Source: JASHVB01 sp049522565
GTDB taxonomy: Bacteria > Pseudomonadota > Alphaproteobacteria > Acetobacterales > Acetobacteraceae
Assembly (NCBI GenBank): GCA_049522565.1
Contig: JBEKNT010000120.1
Span: 1 to 17,117 of the forward strand
Length of the DNA stretch: 17,117 nucleotides
Direction of reading: 5' to 3'
Shown piece after piece: positions 1 to 8,215 of the stretch (position 1 is its first letter; every line of letters starts with the position of its first letter). A program made the translations under genes and the position numbers. The notes under the pieces were generated by a model. That model did no database searches. It worked only from the letters and a program-made list of their open reading frames with translations, and was not told where the DNA came from.

Positions 1-15
1 CACCCCTCCCCCCAA

Positions 16-38
16 CCCCCTCCCACAAGGGGAGGGGG
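16..38. terminator. GC-only inverted repeat downstream of ffh
   Basis: Nine-base arms CCCCCTCCC (16-24) and GGGAGGGGG (30-38) flank a 5-base loop. It lies about 20 bases beyond the ffh stop on the minus strand. There is no T-run, so it is not a textbook intrinsic terminator. A similar C-run/G-run hairpin sits at 8183-8203, so it may belong to a dispersed intergenic palindrome class that also slows transcription. The role is inferred from position. Confidence 0.4.
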
Positions 39-58
39 AGTCTGGCCTTTACGCTGCC

Positions 59-1447
<1,389 letters not shown>

Positions 1448-1588
1448 TGGGTGGCACTCCAGAACGACGAAAGCGCCGCTGCGCGAACCTTCGCGGAGCG
1501 GCGGAGCCCCCGCGTCAGGCGGGGACCGGGCGGTTTGGTTGACCCGGATGTGGCGGGTTATGGGCGGGGGAGTGGGCGGATGTCAAAC

Positions 1589-1608
1589 CCGCGGCTGCTG
1601 CGCCGCGG
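1589..1608 (-). terminator. Stem-loop between the MFS gene and ffh
   Basis: CCGCGGC (1589-1595) and GCCGCGG (1602-1608) pair around a 6-base loop. Read on the minus strand the stem is followed by GTTT, and short AAAC/GTTT flanks could extend it. It lies 30-50 bases after the MFS stop and before ffh, so it may separate the two transcripts. The T-tract is weak. Confidence 0.35.
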
Positions 1609-1639
1609 TGCGGTTTCGCGGTCATCCACAATCCAGCCG

Positions 1640-2944
1640 CTACCTCACCGGCGAGACCGCCGCCCGCACCCGATGCACGATCGGTCCGCGCACCAGCACG
1701 AAGTAGGCGATGGCGGCGAACAGCGCCATGCCCGCGCCGCAGAACAGCGCCGGCACGAACGAGCCTGTCCCCTGCACGATCAAGCCGGTGGTCACCGGTG
1801 CCAGCGACCCGCCGATATAGCCGCCGAAATTCTGTAGCGACCCCAGCGAGCCGGTGCAGTTCGCCGGTCCGACCACCGTCACCAGCGTCCAGGAATAGGT
1901 CGTCGCCGCGGTGCCGAAGAACATCGCCCCCGAGAGACAGGCGATCGCCACCGTATTGCTCGGCACCAGCGCGGCGGCGATGACGAAGCCCGTCTCGAGT
2001 ACCAGCACGGTGCACAGCGGCAGCTTGCGGCTGTTGATCGGGCTCACGCCCCAGCGCGCCAGGAAATCGACGAACCAGCCCGCCGACAGGGCGCCGGCCA
2101 CGGCGAAGATGTACGGTATTCCGGCCGCGATCCCGGTATGGGCCACGCTCATGTGGCGCTCGATCTCCAGGTAGCCGGGCATCCATGAGTAGAACACCCA
2201 TTGCACGTAGATCACGCCGAAATAGCCCACCAGCAGTCCCCAGGTGGTGCAGGAACCGAATAGCCCGCCCCACTCGCGCAGCGTGATCTGCTTGATCTCG
2301 CCGGCCTGGTCGCCTTCCGACCGGTAGCGGTTCTCCTCCGCCGTAAGAGCGACCTGCGACGGGTCGCGATACAGCAGGTACCAGACAACGGCGATGATCA
2401 GCCCGAGCACGCCCATGACGATGAACATCCAGCGCCAGCCGAACGCCAGCATCAGAGCGGTGAGCACCGGCGCGGCGAGCCCGGTTCCCAGTGTCGAGGC
2501 GGAATTGAAAATGCCGGTGGCAAACCCGCGCTCGCGGACCGCGAACCAGTCGCGCACCACGCGGCCCGCCGACGGAAACTGCGGTGCCTCGCCGATGCCG
2601 AGCAGCAGGCGCGCGGTGAAGAATTGCCCCATGCCGGTGACCACGCCGCACAGCAATTGCGCGCCGGACCAGAGGGCCAGTCCCCAGGTGAGCAGTTTCC
2701 GCGGACCGAAGCGGTCGATCAACACCCCGACCGGTAGTTGCGAGAACGCGTAGGCCCAGAGGAACGCCGACAGCAGCGCGCCCATCTGCGCGATCGACAG
2801 GCCGAACTCGTGCCGCACCAGGGGATTGGCGATCGCCAGGGCAGCCCGGTCCATCGTGTTGATCGCGCCGCTGACAACCAGCAGGACCAACGCGGCCCGC
2901 TGGATCTGTCGCACGCGCGGCGTCGATGGGATTTTCTCGGCCAC
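1640..2944 (-). CDS. MFS transporter, anion:cation symporter (ACS)-like
   Basis: This is a 434-residue inner-membrane transporter with about 12 hydrophobic spans. The MFS motif A between spans 2 and 3 reads GVLIDRFGPRK (73-83). The segment ARLLLGIGEAPQFPSAG (111-127) followed by RDWF and RERG is typical of the ACS family, which imports organic anions such as hexuronates, galactonate, tartrate or phthalate with protons. The substrate cannot be read from sequence. I chose the GTG at 2944 because AAGGA lies eight bases upstream and the protein then begins MAEKIPS just before span 1. The open frame runs further upstream, but that part has no transporter-like sequence. A TGTAAT element on the minus strand (2989-2984) could be its -10. 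It is monocistronic, read away from the gene at 3225. Confidence 0.9.
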   Translation of the reverse strand: MAEKIPSTPRVRQIQRAALVLLVVSGAINTMDRAALAIANPLVRHEFGLSIAQMGALLSAFLWAYAFSQLPVGVLIDRFGPRKLLTWGLALWSGAQLLCGVVTGMGQFFTARLLLGIGEAPQFPSAGRVVRDWFAVRERGFATGIFNSASTLGTGLAAPVLTALMLAFGWRWMFIVMGVLGLIIAVVWYLLYRDPSQVALTAEENRYRSEGDQAGEIKQITLREWGGLFGSCTTWGLLVGYFGVIYVQWVFYSWMPGYLEIERHMSVAHTGIAAGIPYIFAVAGALSAGWFVDFLARWGVSPINSRKLPLCTVLVLETGFVIAAALVPSNTVAIACLSGAMFFGTAATTYSWTLVTVVGPANCTGSLGSLQNFGGYIGGSLAPVTTGLIVQGTGSFVPALFCGAGMALFAAIAYFVLVRGPIVHRVRAAVSPVR

Positions 2945-3224
2945 GTTCGTTGTCCTTCCCGGCGCTTCGTGTGCCCCGATGGCATTACAACCACCGGTAC
3001 AACTGAGCCATGACGCCACGCTATGGGCAGCCCCGCGTTGCGTGGCGAGCCAGCAGGCCCTCGCGGCGCACGGGAACCAGGCCGCACGCCGCGCGGGGTC
3101 GCCGCTCTGGCCGGCCGGGGCCGGCGGGCTCAGCCGATCGCCCACGCATGCCGCGCGGGTTTGCCTGCCGACCGGTCCGCGTTACACAGGAGATACGATC
3201 CGACTGCCACTCGGGTGACCCGCC
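2945..3224. other. Divergent intergenic region, MFS / small membrane proteins
   Basis: This 280-base spacer separates the minus-strand MFS gene from the plus-strand pair at 3225. Apart from a possible minus-strand -10 hexamer (TGTAAT, 2989-2984), I see no convincing gene, repeat or operator. The strong AGGAGA at about 3188-3193 is not followed by a usable start codon in a coding frame. Confidence 0.4.
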
Positions 3225-3494
3225 TTGATCAGCGTTCTCGCGGACAGCCTGTACTTCGTCTGCCTGCTCAGCAGCCTCGCGTGCATGCTGCTGTTGCTGC
3301 GAGGCTACGGTCGCACCGGCATGCGGCTGCTGCTGTGGAGCGGCATCTGCTTCGTCTGCCTGAGCCTGAACAACCTTCTGCTGATGGTGGATGTGGTGCT
3401 GCTGCCCGACGTCGACCTGCGCCCCTATCGCCTCGCCCTCAGCCTGGCTGCCGGGACCGTCCTGCTGTTCGGTTTCATCTGGGAGGCCAAGTGA
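3225..3494 (+). CDS. Small membrane protein, DUF5985-like (first of pair)
   Basis: This is an 89-residue hydrophobic protein with about three membrane spans (roughly 3-22, 31-55 and 67-86). An RGYGRTGMRLLLWSG loop joins spans 1 and 2. It resembles its downstream neighbour in layout: a short first span, a basic turn, then a second span. That layout matches my recollection of the DUF5985 family, whose function is unknown. The start is TTG at 3225, preceded by GGGTGA six bases upstream. An in-frame TGA at 3216-3218 rules out a longer protein. Its stop overlaps the next start (GTGA), so the two are translationally coupled and probably form a small membrane complex. The family call is by pattern memory only. 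Confidence 0.75.
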   Translation: MISVLADSLYFVCLLSSLACMLLLLRGYGRTGMRLLLWSGICFVCLSLNNLLLMVDVVLLPDVDLRPYRLALSLAAGTVLLFGFIWEAK

Positions 3495-3766
3495 CGCTGC
3501 CCAATCTGCTGCCATTCGGTGCCGGGGCCACCGCAATGGCCTTCGGCCTGATTGGGCTGTTCTTCCTGCGGTTCTGGACCCGCTCGCGCGACGGGCTGTT
3601 TCTGGCATTCGCCGGCGCATTCTGGCTGCTCACGCTGCAAGTCTGCACCGCGCTGATCGAAATCCCCGACGCGCCGCAAAGTTGGACCTACCTGCTGCGC
3701 GTCGCTGCCTATTTGCTCATCATCATCGCTATCCTCGTCAAGAACCGACGGCGCGCCAGCCGCTAG
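3491..3766 (+). CDS. DUF5985 family small membrane protein (second of pair)
   Basis: This is a 91-residue protein with three predicted membrane spans. It carries a characteristic segment FFLRFWTRSRDGLFLAFAG followed by a W-LL span, which I associate with DUF5985 (uncharacterised). The C-terminus ends in a basic KNRRRASR tail, probably cytoplasmic. It begins with GTG at 3491, inside the stop of the upstream gene (4-base overlap). The pair has no enzyme or transport motif. A Crp/Fnr regulator gene follows 205 bases downstream on the same strand, which may indicate co-regulation but is not proof. Confidence 0.82.
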   Translation: MTLPNLLPFGAGATAMAFGLIGLFFLRFWTRSRDGLFLAFAGAFWLLTLQVCTALIEIPDAPQSWTYLLRVAAYLLIIIAILVKNRRRASR

Positions 3767-3804
3767 GGCTTCGGGTCTGACGCTTCAAGCCCAGCCGTTT
3801 CCTC

Positions 3805-3889
3805 GTCACTGCGACCGTAGCGCAGCGATCTCCCGCGTGGCTTGGGGCGATATCTCCGGCGGAGATTGCTTCGCTTCGCCGGCAATGCC
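3805..3889. repeat. Decayed dispersed palindromic element
   Basis: A left arm at 3805-3833 (starting GTCACTGCGA, ending GATCTCC) and a right arm at 3861-3889 (starting GGAGATTGCTTCGCTTCGCC) are reverse complements at about 21 of 29 positions. The arms resemble the GTCATTGCGAGCG...GCAATCTCC elements seen repeatedly between genes in many proteobacteria. The inner boundary also forms a near-perfect 15-base palindrome, ATCTCCGGCGGAGAT (3852-3866). It fills the gap between the membrane pair and the regulator gene, and it could fold in RNA or bind protein. The repeat identity is inferred from recall, not from a search. Confidence 0.55.
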
Positions 3890-3971
3890 ATTTGCTGCGA
3901 GGCAGGCGATTGGTAGATAATCCTTCCAGATCGTCCGAGAATCATCCCGACGCGGATCGCTGAGAGGCCCG

Positions 3972-4727
3972 ATGCAGATTACCGATGCTACGCTCAAGGC
4001 GTTGCCGGGGTTTCGCGACCTGGATCGAGAGACATTCGGCGCGGTCGAGGCGATCAGTCGGCTGATCGAAGTACCTGGCAAAGCCGTGCTGTGCCGCCAG
4101 GGCGGCCCGCCGGATGCATTGCACTATCTGCTCGACGGCCAGGTGACCATGACCCAGGCGGCGGCGAATGGGGACGTTGCCGTTATTGACGTGGTCCGGC
4201 CGGTTCGCGGCATCGCCCTGGCCAACGTTGTTACGGGCCTGACGCATCAGATGACGGCGCGGGCGTTGACCATGTCCCGTCTGCTGGAAATTCGCGCCGA
4301 GCCGCTGCGCACCCTGATCGGACTGCGGCCATCCCTGGCCACCACGATGCTGCAAGGGTTGTCGCTCGATCTCGATACGGTGACCCGGCACGTCATCGAC
4401 CTCAAACTGCGGTCGGCGGCACAGCGGCTCGGCTGCTATCTGTTGCGGCTGGTGCACGACGTCGAGGACAATCGGGCCGAGTTCCGCCTGCCGGTCCGCA
4501 AGCGATTGCTGGCCGGCCAGATCGGCTGCCGGCATGAGAATCTCTCGCGCGCCTTTGCGGTGTTGCGCGACCTCGGGGTCGAGACGCACGGTGGCCGGGT
4601 CATCCTGCACGATATCGACCGGCTGCACCGCTATTCGATTCCCAACGATCCGATGCCGGAGAGTGCGGCCGCGGCGGATCTCCCGCGGTCGGTCCAGGCA
4701 TTCAGCGAGGCGTTCAATTTGCGCTGA
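3972..4727 (+). CDS. Crp/Fnr family transcriptional regulator
   Basis: This is a 251-residue cytoplasmic DNA-binding regulator. An N-terminal cyclic-nucleotide-binding-type beta-roll (about 10-110, with GKAVLCRQGGPPDALHYLLDG) is followed by a long dimerisation helix (about 118-150) and a winged helix-turn-helix (about 172-222). The recognition helix CRHENLSRAFAVLRDLG holds E189, S192 and R193, the E-x-x-S-R pattern of FNR-type proteins that read TTGAT half sites. The N-terminal cysteine cluster that binds the FNR iron-sulfur centre is absent, so it is not an FNR oxygen sensor. A DNR/NnrR-like or other effector is possible. It starts at ATG 3972 with GAGAGG just upstream. It has an about 30-residue C-terminal extension after the wing. 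No clear TTGAT-N4-ATCAA box was found in the window. Confidence 0.9.
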   Translation: MQITDATLKALPGFRDLDRETFGAVEAISRLIEVPGKAVLCRQGGPPDALHYLLDGQVTMTQAAANGDVAVIDVVRPVRGIALANVVTGLTHQMTARALTMSRLLEIRAEPLRTLIGLRPSLATTMLQGLSLDLDTVTRHVIDLKLRSAAQRLGCYLLRLVHDVEDNRAEFRLPVRKRLLAGQIGCRHENLSRAFAVLRDLGVETHGGRVILHDIDRLHRYSIPNDPMPESAAAADLPRSVQAFSEAFNLR

Positions 4728-4884
4728 CGCAGGGATGCGGCGCGGCTGGGGGGGCCTGCGTCGGCACGGCGCAGCGGCGAATGAGACCAGCCATCCGTGC
4801 GTCAGCCTTGGCGGCGCCAGGTTTTGCGTGCCGTCTCCGGCTGCGCCGTGGCATGCTCGCGCGCAGTCCACGAGGAAGTCCGCC

Positions 4885-4984
4885 ATGCCGCGTCGTTATG
4901 ATGCCGTGTTGTTCGACCTGCTGACGGCATTGCTCGACAGTTGGACTGTGGAACGCCGTCGCCGGGGGGCTCGGATGCCGGTGA
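4885..4984 (+). pseudogene. HAD-superfamily hydrolase 5' remnant
   Basis: A good ribosome site (GAGGAAG) precedes ATG 4885. The frame reads MPRRYDAVLFDLLTALLDSW, which is the N-terminus of HAD hydrolases, with the nucleophile-containing DxL-type segment at DLLTALLDSW. After the tryptophan codon (4942-4944) the expected LWNAVAGG continues in a different frame from 4946, so one base is extra or two are missing. That second frame then stops at 4982-4984. No cap or core domain follows. The gene is a frameshifted and truncated relic whose upstream signals survive. The original frame stays open to 5265, but across repeat DNA, and looks non-coding. Confidence 0.72.
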
Positions 4985-5049
4985 ACAGAATATCGAGTGC
5001 GCGTAAGACAACGGCTTGGTGTTCCAGGAGGGAAGCAACCTTGTGCCGC

Positions 5050-5070
5050 ATGCGCATACGATATGCGCAT
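5050..5070. promoter_or_regulatory. Perfect 9+9 palindrome, operator-like
   Basis: ATGCGCATA (5050-5058), three central bases CGA, then TATGCGCAT (5062-5070). Each arm itself contains the self-complementary octamer ATGCGCAT. The symmetry and the 12-base spacing of half-site starts are what a dimeric regulator site would show, but it could equally be a cruciform or a hairpin. It lies between the broken HAD gene and the composite repeat, 306 bases before the ABC binding-protein start. Function unknown. Confidence 0.4.
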
Positions 5071-5093
5071 AACAACCCGCACTCAGCCACCAG

Positions 5094-5310
5094 GCCCCGG
5101 CAGCAAACCCAGGGCAATCGCATTTGGGGTCCTACGCTGCGACCGTCCTCTCGTCATGGTGCGCCCCCGGGTCAAGCGCCCGGGGGCAGGCTCCGGCGCA
5201 CCATCCATGACTTTCGGCCCGGACGCGATGGAAAGTCGTGGATGACGGGACTTTGCCCGCCATGACGAATGGGCCAGTGCGGCCAAATGCGATTGCCCCG
5301 GCAGCAAACC
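5094..5310. repeat. Composite REP/BIME-like element with 16-bp terminal inverted repeats
   Basis: The terminal arms GGGCAATCGCATTTGG (5112-5127) and CCAAATGCGATTGCCC (5283-5298) are exact reverse complements. Inside lie two related units in opposite orientation. Unit 1 runs from CGTCATGG (5152) through a GCCCCCGGG/CCCGGGGGC hairpin (5163-5171 and 5179-5187) to CATCCATGACTTTC (5202-5215). Unit 2 runs from GAAAGTCGTGGATG (5231-5244) through a CGGG/CCCG hairpin to CCATGACG (5260-5267). The two tails pair with one mismatch. A 16-base direct repeat, GCCCCGGCAGCAAACC, occurs at 5094-5109 and 5295-5310, the second copy overlapping the right terminal arm. No protein is encoded, so any mobility would need an enzyme encoded elsewhere. 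Confidence 0.75.
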
Positions 5311-5375
5311 TTCTTCCACTGGCACCGTCCTTCGCTTTGCGGCAGCATCGCGTCCCCACCCCGGAGAGCCCACGC

Positions 5376-6863
5376 ATGCACCGCCTGCGCGCCGCCGTCC
5401 TCACCCTGGTACTGATACTGATAGCCGGCGCCGCCTTTGCCGACGGCACGCTGCGCATCGGCCTGAATGAGGATCCCGACGCACTGGACCCTGCCCGCGG
5501 CGGCACCTTCGTCGGCCGCATCGTGTTCGCCGCGGTGTGCGACAAGCTGATCGACACCGATGCGAAGAACGACTTCGTGCCGCAGCTTGCCACCGCCTGG
5601 TCATGGTCGCCGGACAACCTGGTGCTCACGCTCACCCTGCGCGACGGCGTGCGCTTCCAGGACGGCGCGCCGATGGATGCCGACGCGGTGCGCGCCAACC
5701 TGGAACGCTACCGCTCCGCCCCGGAAAGCGTGCGCAAGTCGGAACTGAAGCCGGTCGCATCAGTGGAGGTGGTCGATCCGCACACCCTGCGCCTGCATCT
5801 GTTGCAGCCCTATGCGCCGCTGGTCGCGGTGCTGGCGGATCGCGCCGGGATGATGATCTCGCCGGCCGCGCTGGGCGGCGACGTGACGCAAAAACTGCCC
5901 TGTGCCGGGCCGTTCAAGCTGACCGAGCGCGTGGCGCAGGACCGCATCGTGGTCGATCGTTTCCCCTCCTACTGGAACGCCCCTGCGATCCATCTCGACC
6001 GCATCGTCTACCAGCCGCAGCCCGACACCAGTGTGCGGCTCGTCAACCTGCAGGCCGGGCAGCTCGACATGGTGGAGCGGCTCGGCCCCAACGACGCCGG
6101 TGCGGTGCGCCAGAACCCGAAGCTGAAGCTGGTGGGGCAGACGGCGCTGGCGTACTACGCCATCAGCATCAACCTGGCGAACCACGGCCCGCTGACCAAC
6201 ACCCTGGTGCGCGAGGCGTTGGAGGATTCGATCGACCGCACGGTGCTGAGCCAGGTGGTGACCGATGGCCAGTTCATCCCGTCGAACCAGTTCGAGGCAC
6301 CGGGCAGCCGCTATTGGGACGCCGAGCGTCCGGTGCCCGCGCGCGACGTCGCCAAGGCCAAGGCGCTGTTGCAACAGGCCGGCATGCTGCATCCGGCGTT
6401 CACTCTGCTGGTTGGCAACAGCTCGGTCGAGCAACAGGCGGGTGAAGTGTTGCAGGCGATGGCGAAAGAGGCGGGGTTCCTGGTGAAGCTCCAGGCGGCT
6501 GAGGCGAACGCCCAGGTCGCGTCGGCCCGGGCGGGGAACTACGACGCGACGGTGGTGATCTGGAGCGGCCGGCCCGACCCGGACGGCAACGTGGCGATCT
6601 GGCTGCAATGCGATGGCTTCCTGAACTGGGGCAAATACTGCAACCCCTCTTTCGATGCGCTGCTGGCCAAGGCGCGCGGCGTCACCGACGTGGCGGCGCG
6701 CCAGGTGGCGTACCGGCAGGTGGTGGACATCTACCTGCACGACCGGCCGCATATCGTGCTGTATCACGCGCGGTGGCTGTGGGCGCTGAGCGACAAGGTT
6801 TCGGGGTTCGTGCCGACGCCGGACGGGCTGATCCGGCCGCAAGGCATGGCGGTGGCACCGTGA
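5376..6863 (+). CDS. ABC transporter substrate-binding protein, family 5 (DppA/OppA type)
   Basis: This is a 495-residue periplasmic binding protein. The signal peptide spans about 1-22 (MHRLRA, a hydrophobic core, then AFA before DGTL). The mature part opens with LRIGLNEDPDALDPARGG. It carries the family 5 landmarks VCDKLIDTD, FVPQLATAWSWSPD and LTLTLRDGVRFQDGAPMDADAV (to about residue 105), and near the C-terminus the WLQCDGFLNWGKYCNP region. Family members bind peptides, nickel, opines, glutathione or other small solutes. Permease and ATPase genes are missing from both sides, so it must rely on components encoded elsewhere. ATG 5376 has GGAGAG seven bases upstream. The frame runs upstream through repeat DNA, which I reject as coding. 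Its stop overlaps the GTG start of the M20 hydrolase, suggesting that the captured solute or its product is that enzyme's substrate. Confidence 0.92.
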   Translation: MHRLRAAVLTLVLILIAGAAFADGTLRIGLNEDPDALDPARGGTFVGRIVFAAVCDKLIDTDAKNDFVPQLATAWSWSPDNLVLTLTLRDGVRFQDGAPMDADAVRANLERYRSAPESVRKSELKPVASVEVVDPHTLRLHLLQPYAPLVAVLADRAGMMISPAALGGDVTQKLPCAGPFKLTERVAQDRIVVDRFPSYWNAPAIHLDRIVYQPQPDTSVRLVNLQAGQLDMVERLGPNDAGAVRQNPKLKLVGQTALAYYAISINLANHGPLTNTLVREALEDSIDRTVLSQVVTDGQFIPSNQFEAPGSRYWDAERPVPARDVAKAKALLQQAGMLHPAFTLLVGNSSVEQQAGEVLQAMAKEAGFLVKLQAAEANAQVASARAGNYDATVVIWSGRPDPDGNVAIWLQCDGFLNWGKYCNPSFDALLAKARGVTDVAARQVAYRQVVDIYLHDRPHIVLYHARWLWALSDKVSGFVPTPDGLIRPQGMAVAP

Positions 6864-8167
6864 GCCGGATCGACGGCGACCGCCTGCTGCGCGACCTGCA
6901 AACCCTGCGGTCGATCGGCGCCTATCGCAGCGGGGTGCATCGGCCGACCTACTCGGCGCAGGACATCGAGGCGCGGCACTGGCTCGTCGCGCGTCTGACC
7001 GAAGCCGGATTGGACGCCGAGATCGACGGCATCGGCAACGTCATCGGCCGCGATCGCGGCGCGCCGGGCGGCGGGACCCACAACGACACCGGCGGCGAAC
7101 GCGGAGCGCCTGGCTACGACAACGACACCGGGCCCGACCGCGACGCGGGGGCTGTCGGCCATGGCCTCGGGCAAACCCTGCTGATCGGCAGCCACCTCGA
7201 AACCCAGTCGCAGGCCGGCTGGCTGGATGGTGCGATGGGCGTGATCTACGGCCTGGAGGTGGCGCGCGCCCTGGGCCGCGGCATCGACGTGGCCGGTTGG
7301 GCGGACGAGGAGGGGCATTATGGGTCGTTCCTCGGCAGCCGCTCGTTTTGCGGGCTGGTGGCCGAGGCCGAACTCGATGCCTGCCACAACCGCGACGACG
7401 GCTCGCCGTTGCGCGCGGCGCTGCAACGCGCGGGGCTGGCCGGGCGCCCGCGCGCGGCGCTCGATCCGGCGCGCTATCGCGGCTACCTGGAGGCGCATAT
7501 CGAGCAGGGCGACGAACTGGACACGTCCGGAAAGCGGCTCGCCGTGGTGACCAGCATCGTCGGTGCCCGGCAGTTCCGCATCACCTTCGAGGGCGTGCAG
7601 AACCATGCCGGCACCACACGTATGGCGATCCGGCGCGATGCCGGGGTGGCGCTGGTGCGGCTGGCCAACGCGATCGACCGGCGGTTTCCGCAGATCGCCG
7701 GGCCGCGCACGGTTTGGACGGTAGGACGCATCACGCTGCATCCGGGCGCCCCTAGCATCGTCCCCGGCCAGGCCGAGATGCTGCTCCAGTTCCGCGACAC
7801 GGACCCCGCCCTGCTCGACCGGCTGGAACAGGCACTGGACGCGCTGGTGGCGGAGGCGGGGCAGGGGCCCTGCCAAGTCACGCTGGAACGGCTGTCACGC
7901 TCGCTGCCGACGGCGATGGATGCCGGCTTTCAGAGTGTGCTGGAGCGAGCGGCGGAGCGCCACGCCCCGGGCCTGGTCGTGCGGATGCCGAGCGGGGCCG
8001 GTCACGATGCGCAGATCCTGGCCACGCGGCTGCCCGCGGCGATGCTGTTCGTGCCGAGCATCGGCGGCATCAGCCACCATTGGACGGAGGACACCAGCGA
8101 GGCGGACATCGTATTGGGTTGCGCGGTACTCGCCGACGCCGCAGCGGAGATTCTTGGTCTGGCGTAA
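6860..8167 (+). CDS. M20-family Zn-dependent amidohydrolase (carbamoylase/ureidopropionase type)
   Basis: This 435-residue enzyme belongs to the N-carbamoyl-amino-acid hydrolase / beta-ureidopropionase / allantoate amidohydrolase group, which removes carbamoyl or related amides using two metals. Metal and catalytic residues are present: H112 (GSHLET), D123 (WLDGAMG), E150-E151 (ADEEGHYG), H213 (EAHIEQG) and H406 (GISHHWTED). H249 in NHAGTT matches the substrate and dimer-interface histidine. Two oddities stand out. Residues 64-106 form a Gly/Asp-rich insertion built from two copies of an RGAPG...NDTG unit. The asparagine normally in the N-x-I/V-P-G motif is S299 (SIVPG), while R312 is kept. 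GTG 6860 overlaps the binding-protein stop by four bases, so the genes are coupled. No signal peptide, so cytoplasmic. Exact substrate unknown. Confidence 0.9.
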   Translation: MSRIDGDRLLRDLQTLRSIGAYRSGVHRPTYSAQDIEARHWLVARLTEAGLDAEIDGIGNVIGRDRGAPGGGTHNDTGGERGAPGYDNDTGPDRDAGAVGHGLGQTLLIGSHLETQSQAGWLDGAMGVIYGLEVARALGRGIDVAGWADEEGHYGSFLGSRSFCGLVAEAELDACHNRDDGSPLRAALQRAGLAGRPRAALDPARYRGYLEAHIEQGDELDTSGKRLAVVTSIVGARQFRITFEGVQNHAGTTRMAIRRDAGVALVRLANAIDRRFPQIAGPRTVWTVGRITLHPGAPSIVPGQAEMLLQFRDTDPALLDRLEQALDALVAEAGQGPCQVTLERLSRSLPTAMDAGFQSVLERAAERHAPGLVVRMPSGAGHDAQILATRLPAAMLFVPSIGGISHHWTEDTSEADIVLGCAVLADAAAEILGLA

Positions 8168-8182
8168 GCGACGAACAGCCTC

Positions 8183-8203
8183 CTCCCCCAAGGGCAGGGG
8201 GAG
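8183..8203. terminator. Stem-loop between convergent genes
   Basis: CTCCCCC (8183-8189) pairs with GGGGGAG (8197-8203) across a 7-base loop, 15 bases after the M20 stop and 12 bases beyond the stop of the minus-strand gene. Followed on the plus strand by TCATATT. The position suits a bidirectional terminator, although no real T-run follows. It resembles the hairpin at 16-38. Confidence 0.5.
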
Positions 8204-8215
8204 TCATATTAACCG

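Noticed and set aside
2945..3145. Longer N-terminus for the MFS transporter
   Set aside because: The extra residues are Arg/Ala/Cys-rich and not transporter-like. A ribosome site precedes GTG 2944.
3023..3766. 247-codon plus-strand frame joined to the second small membrane protein
   Set aside because: Only the part after 3491 is hydrophobic and family-like. The upstream part overlaps the first small gene in another frame.
4534..5265. 243-codon open frame across the Crp/Fnr end, HAD relic and repeat
   Set aside because: It shares the HAD relic frame only from 4885 and is otherwise a shadow of the regulator and of repeat DNA.
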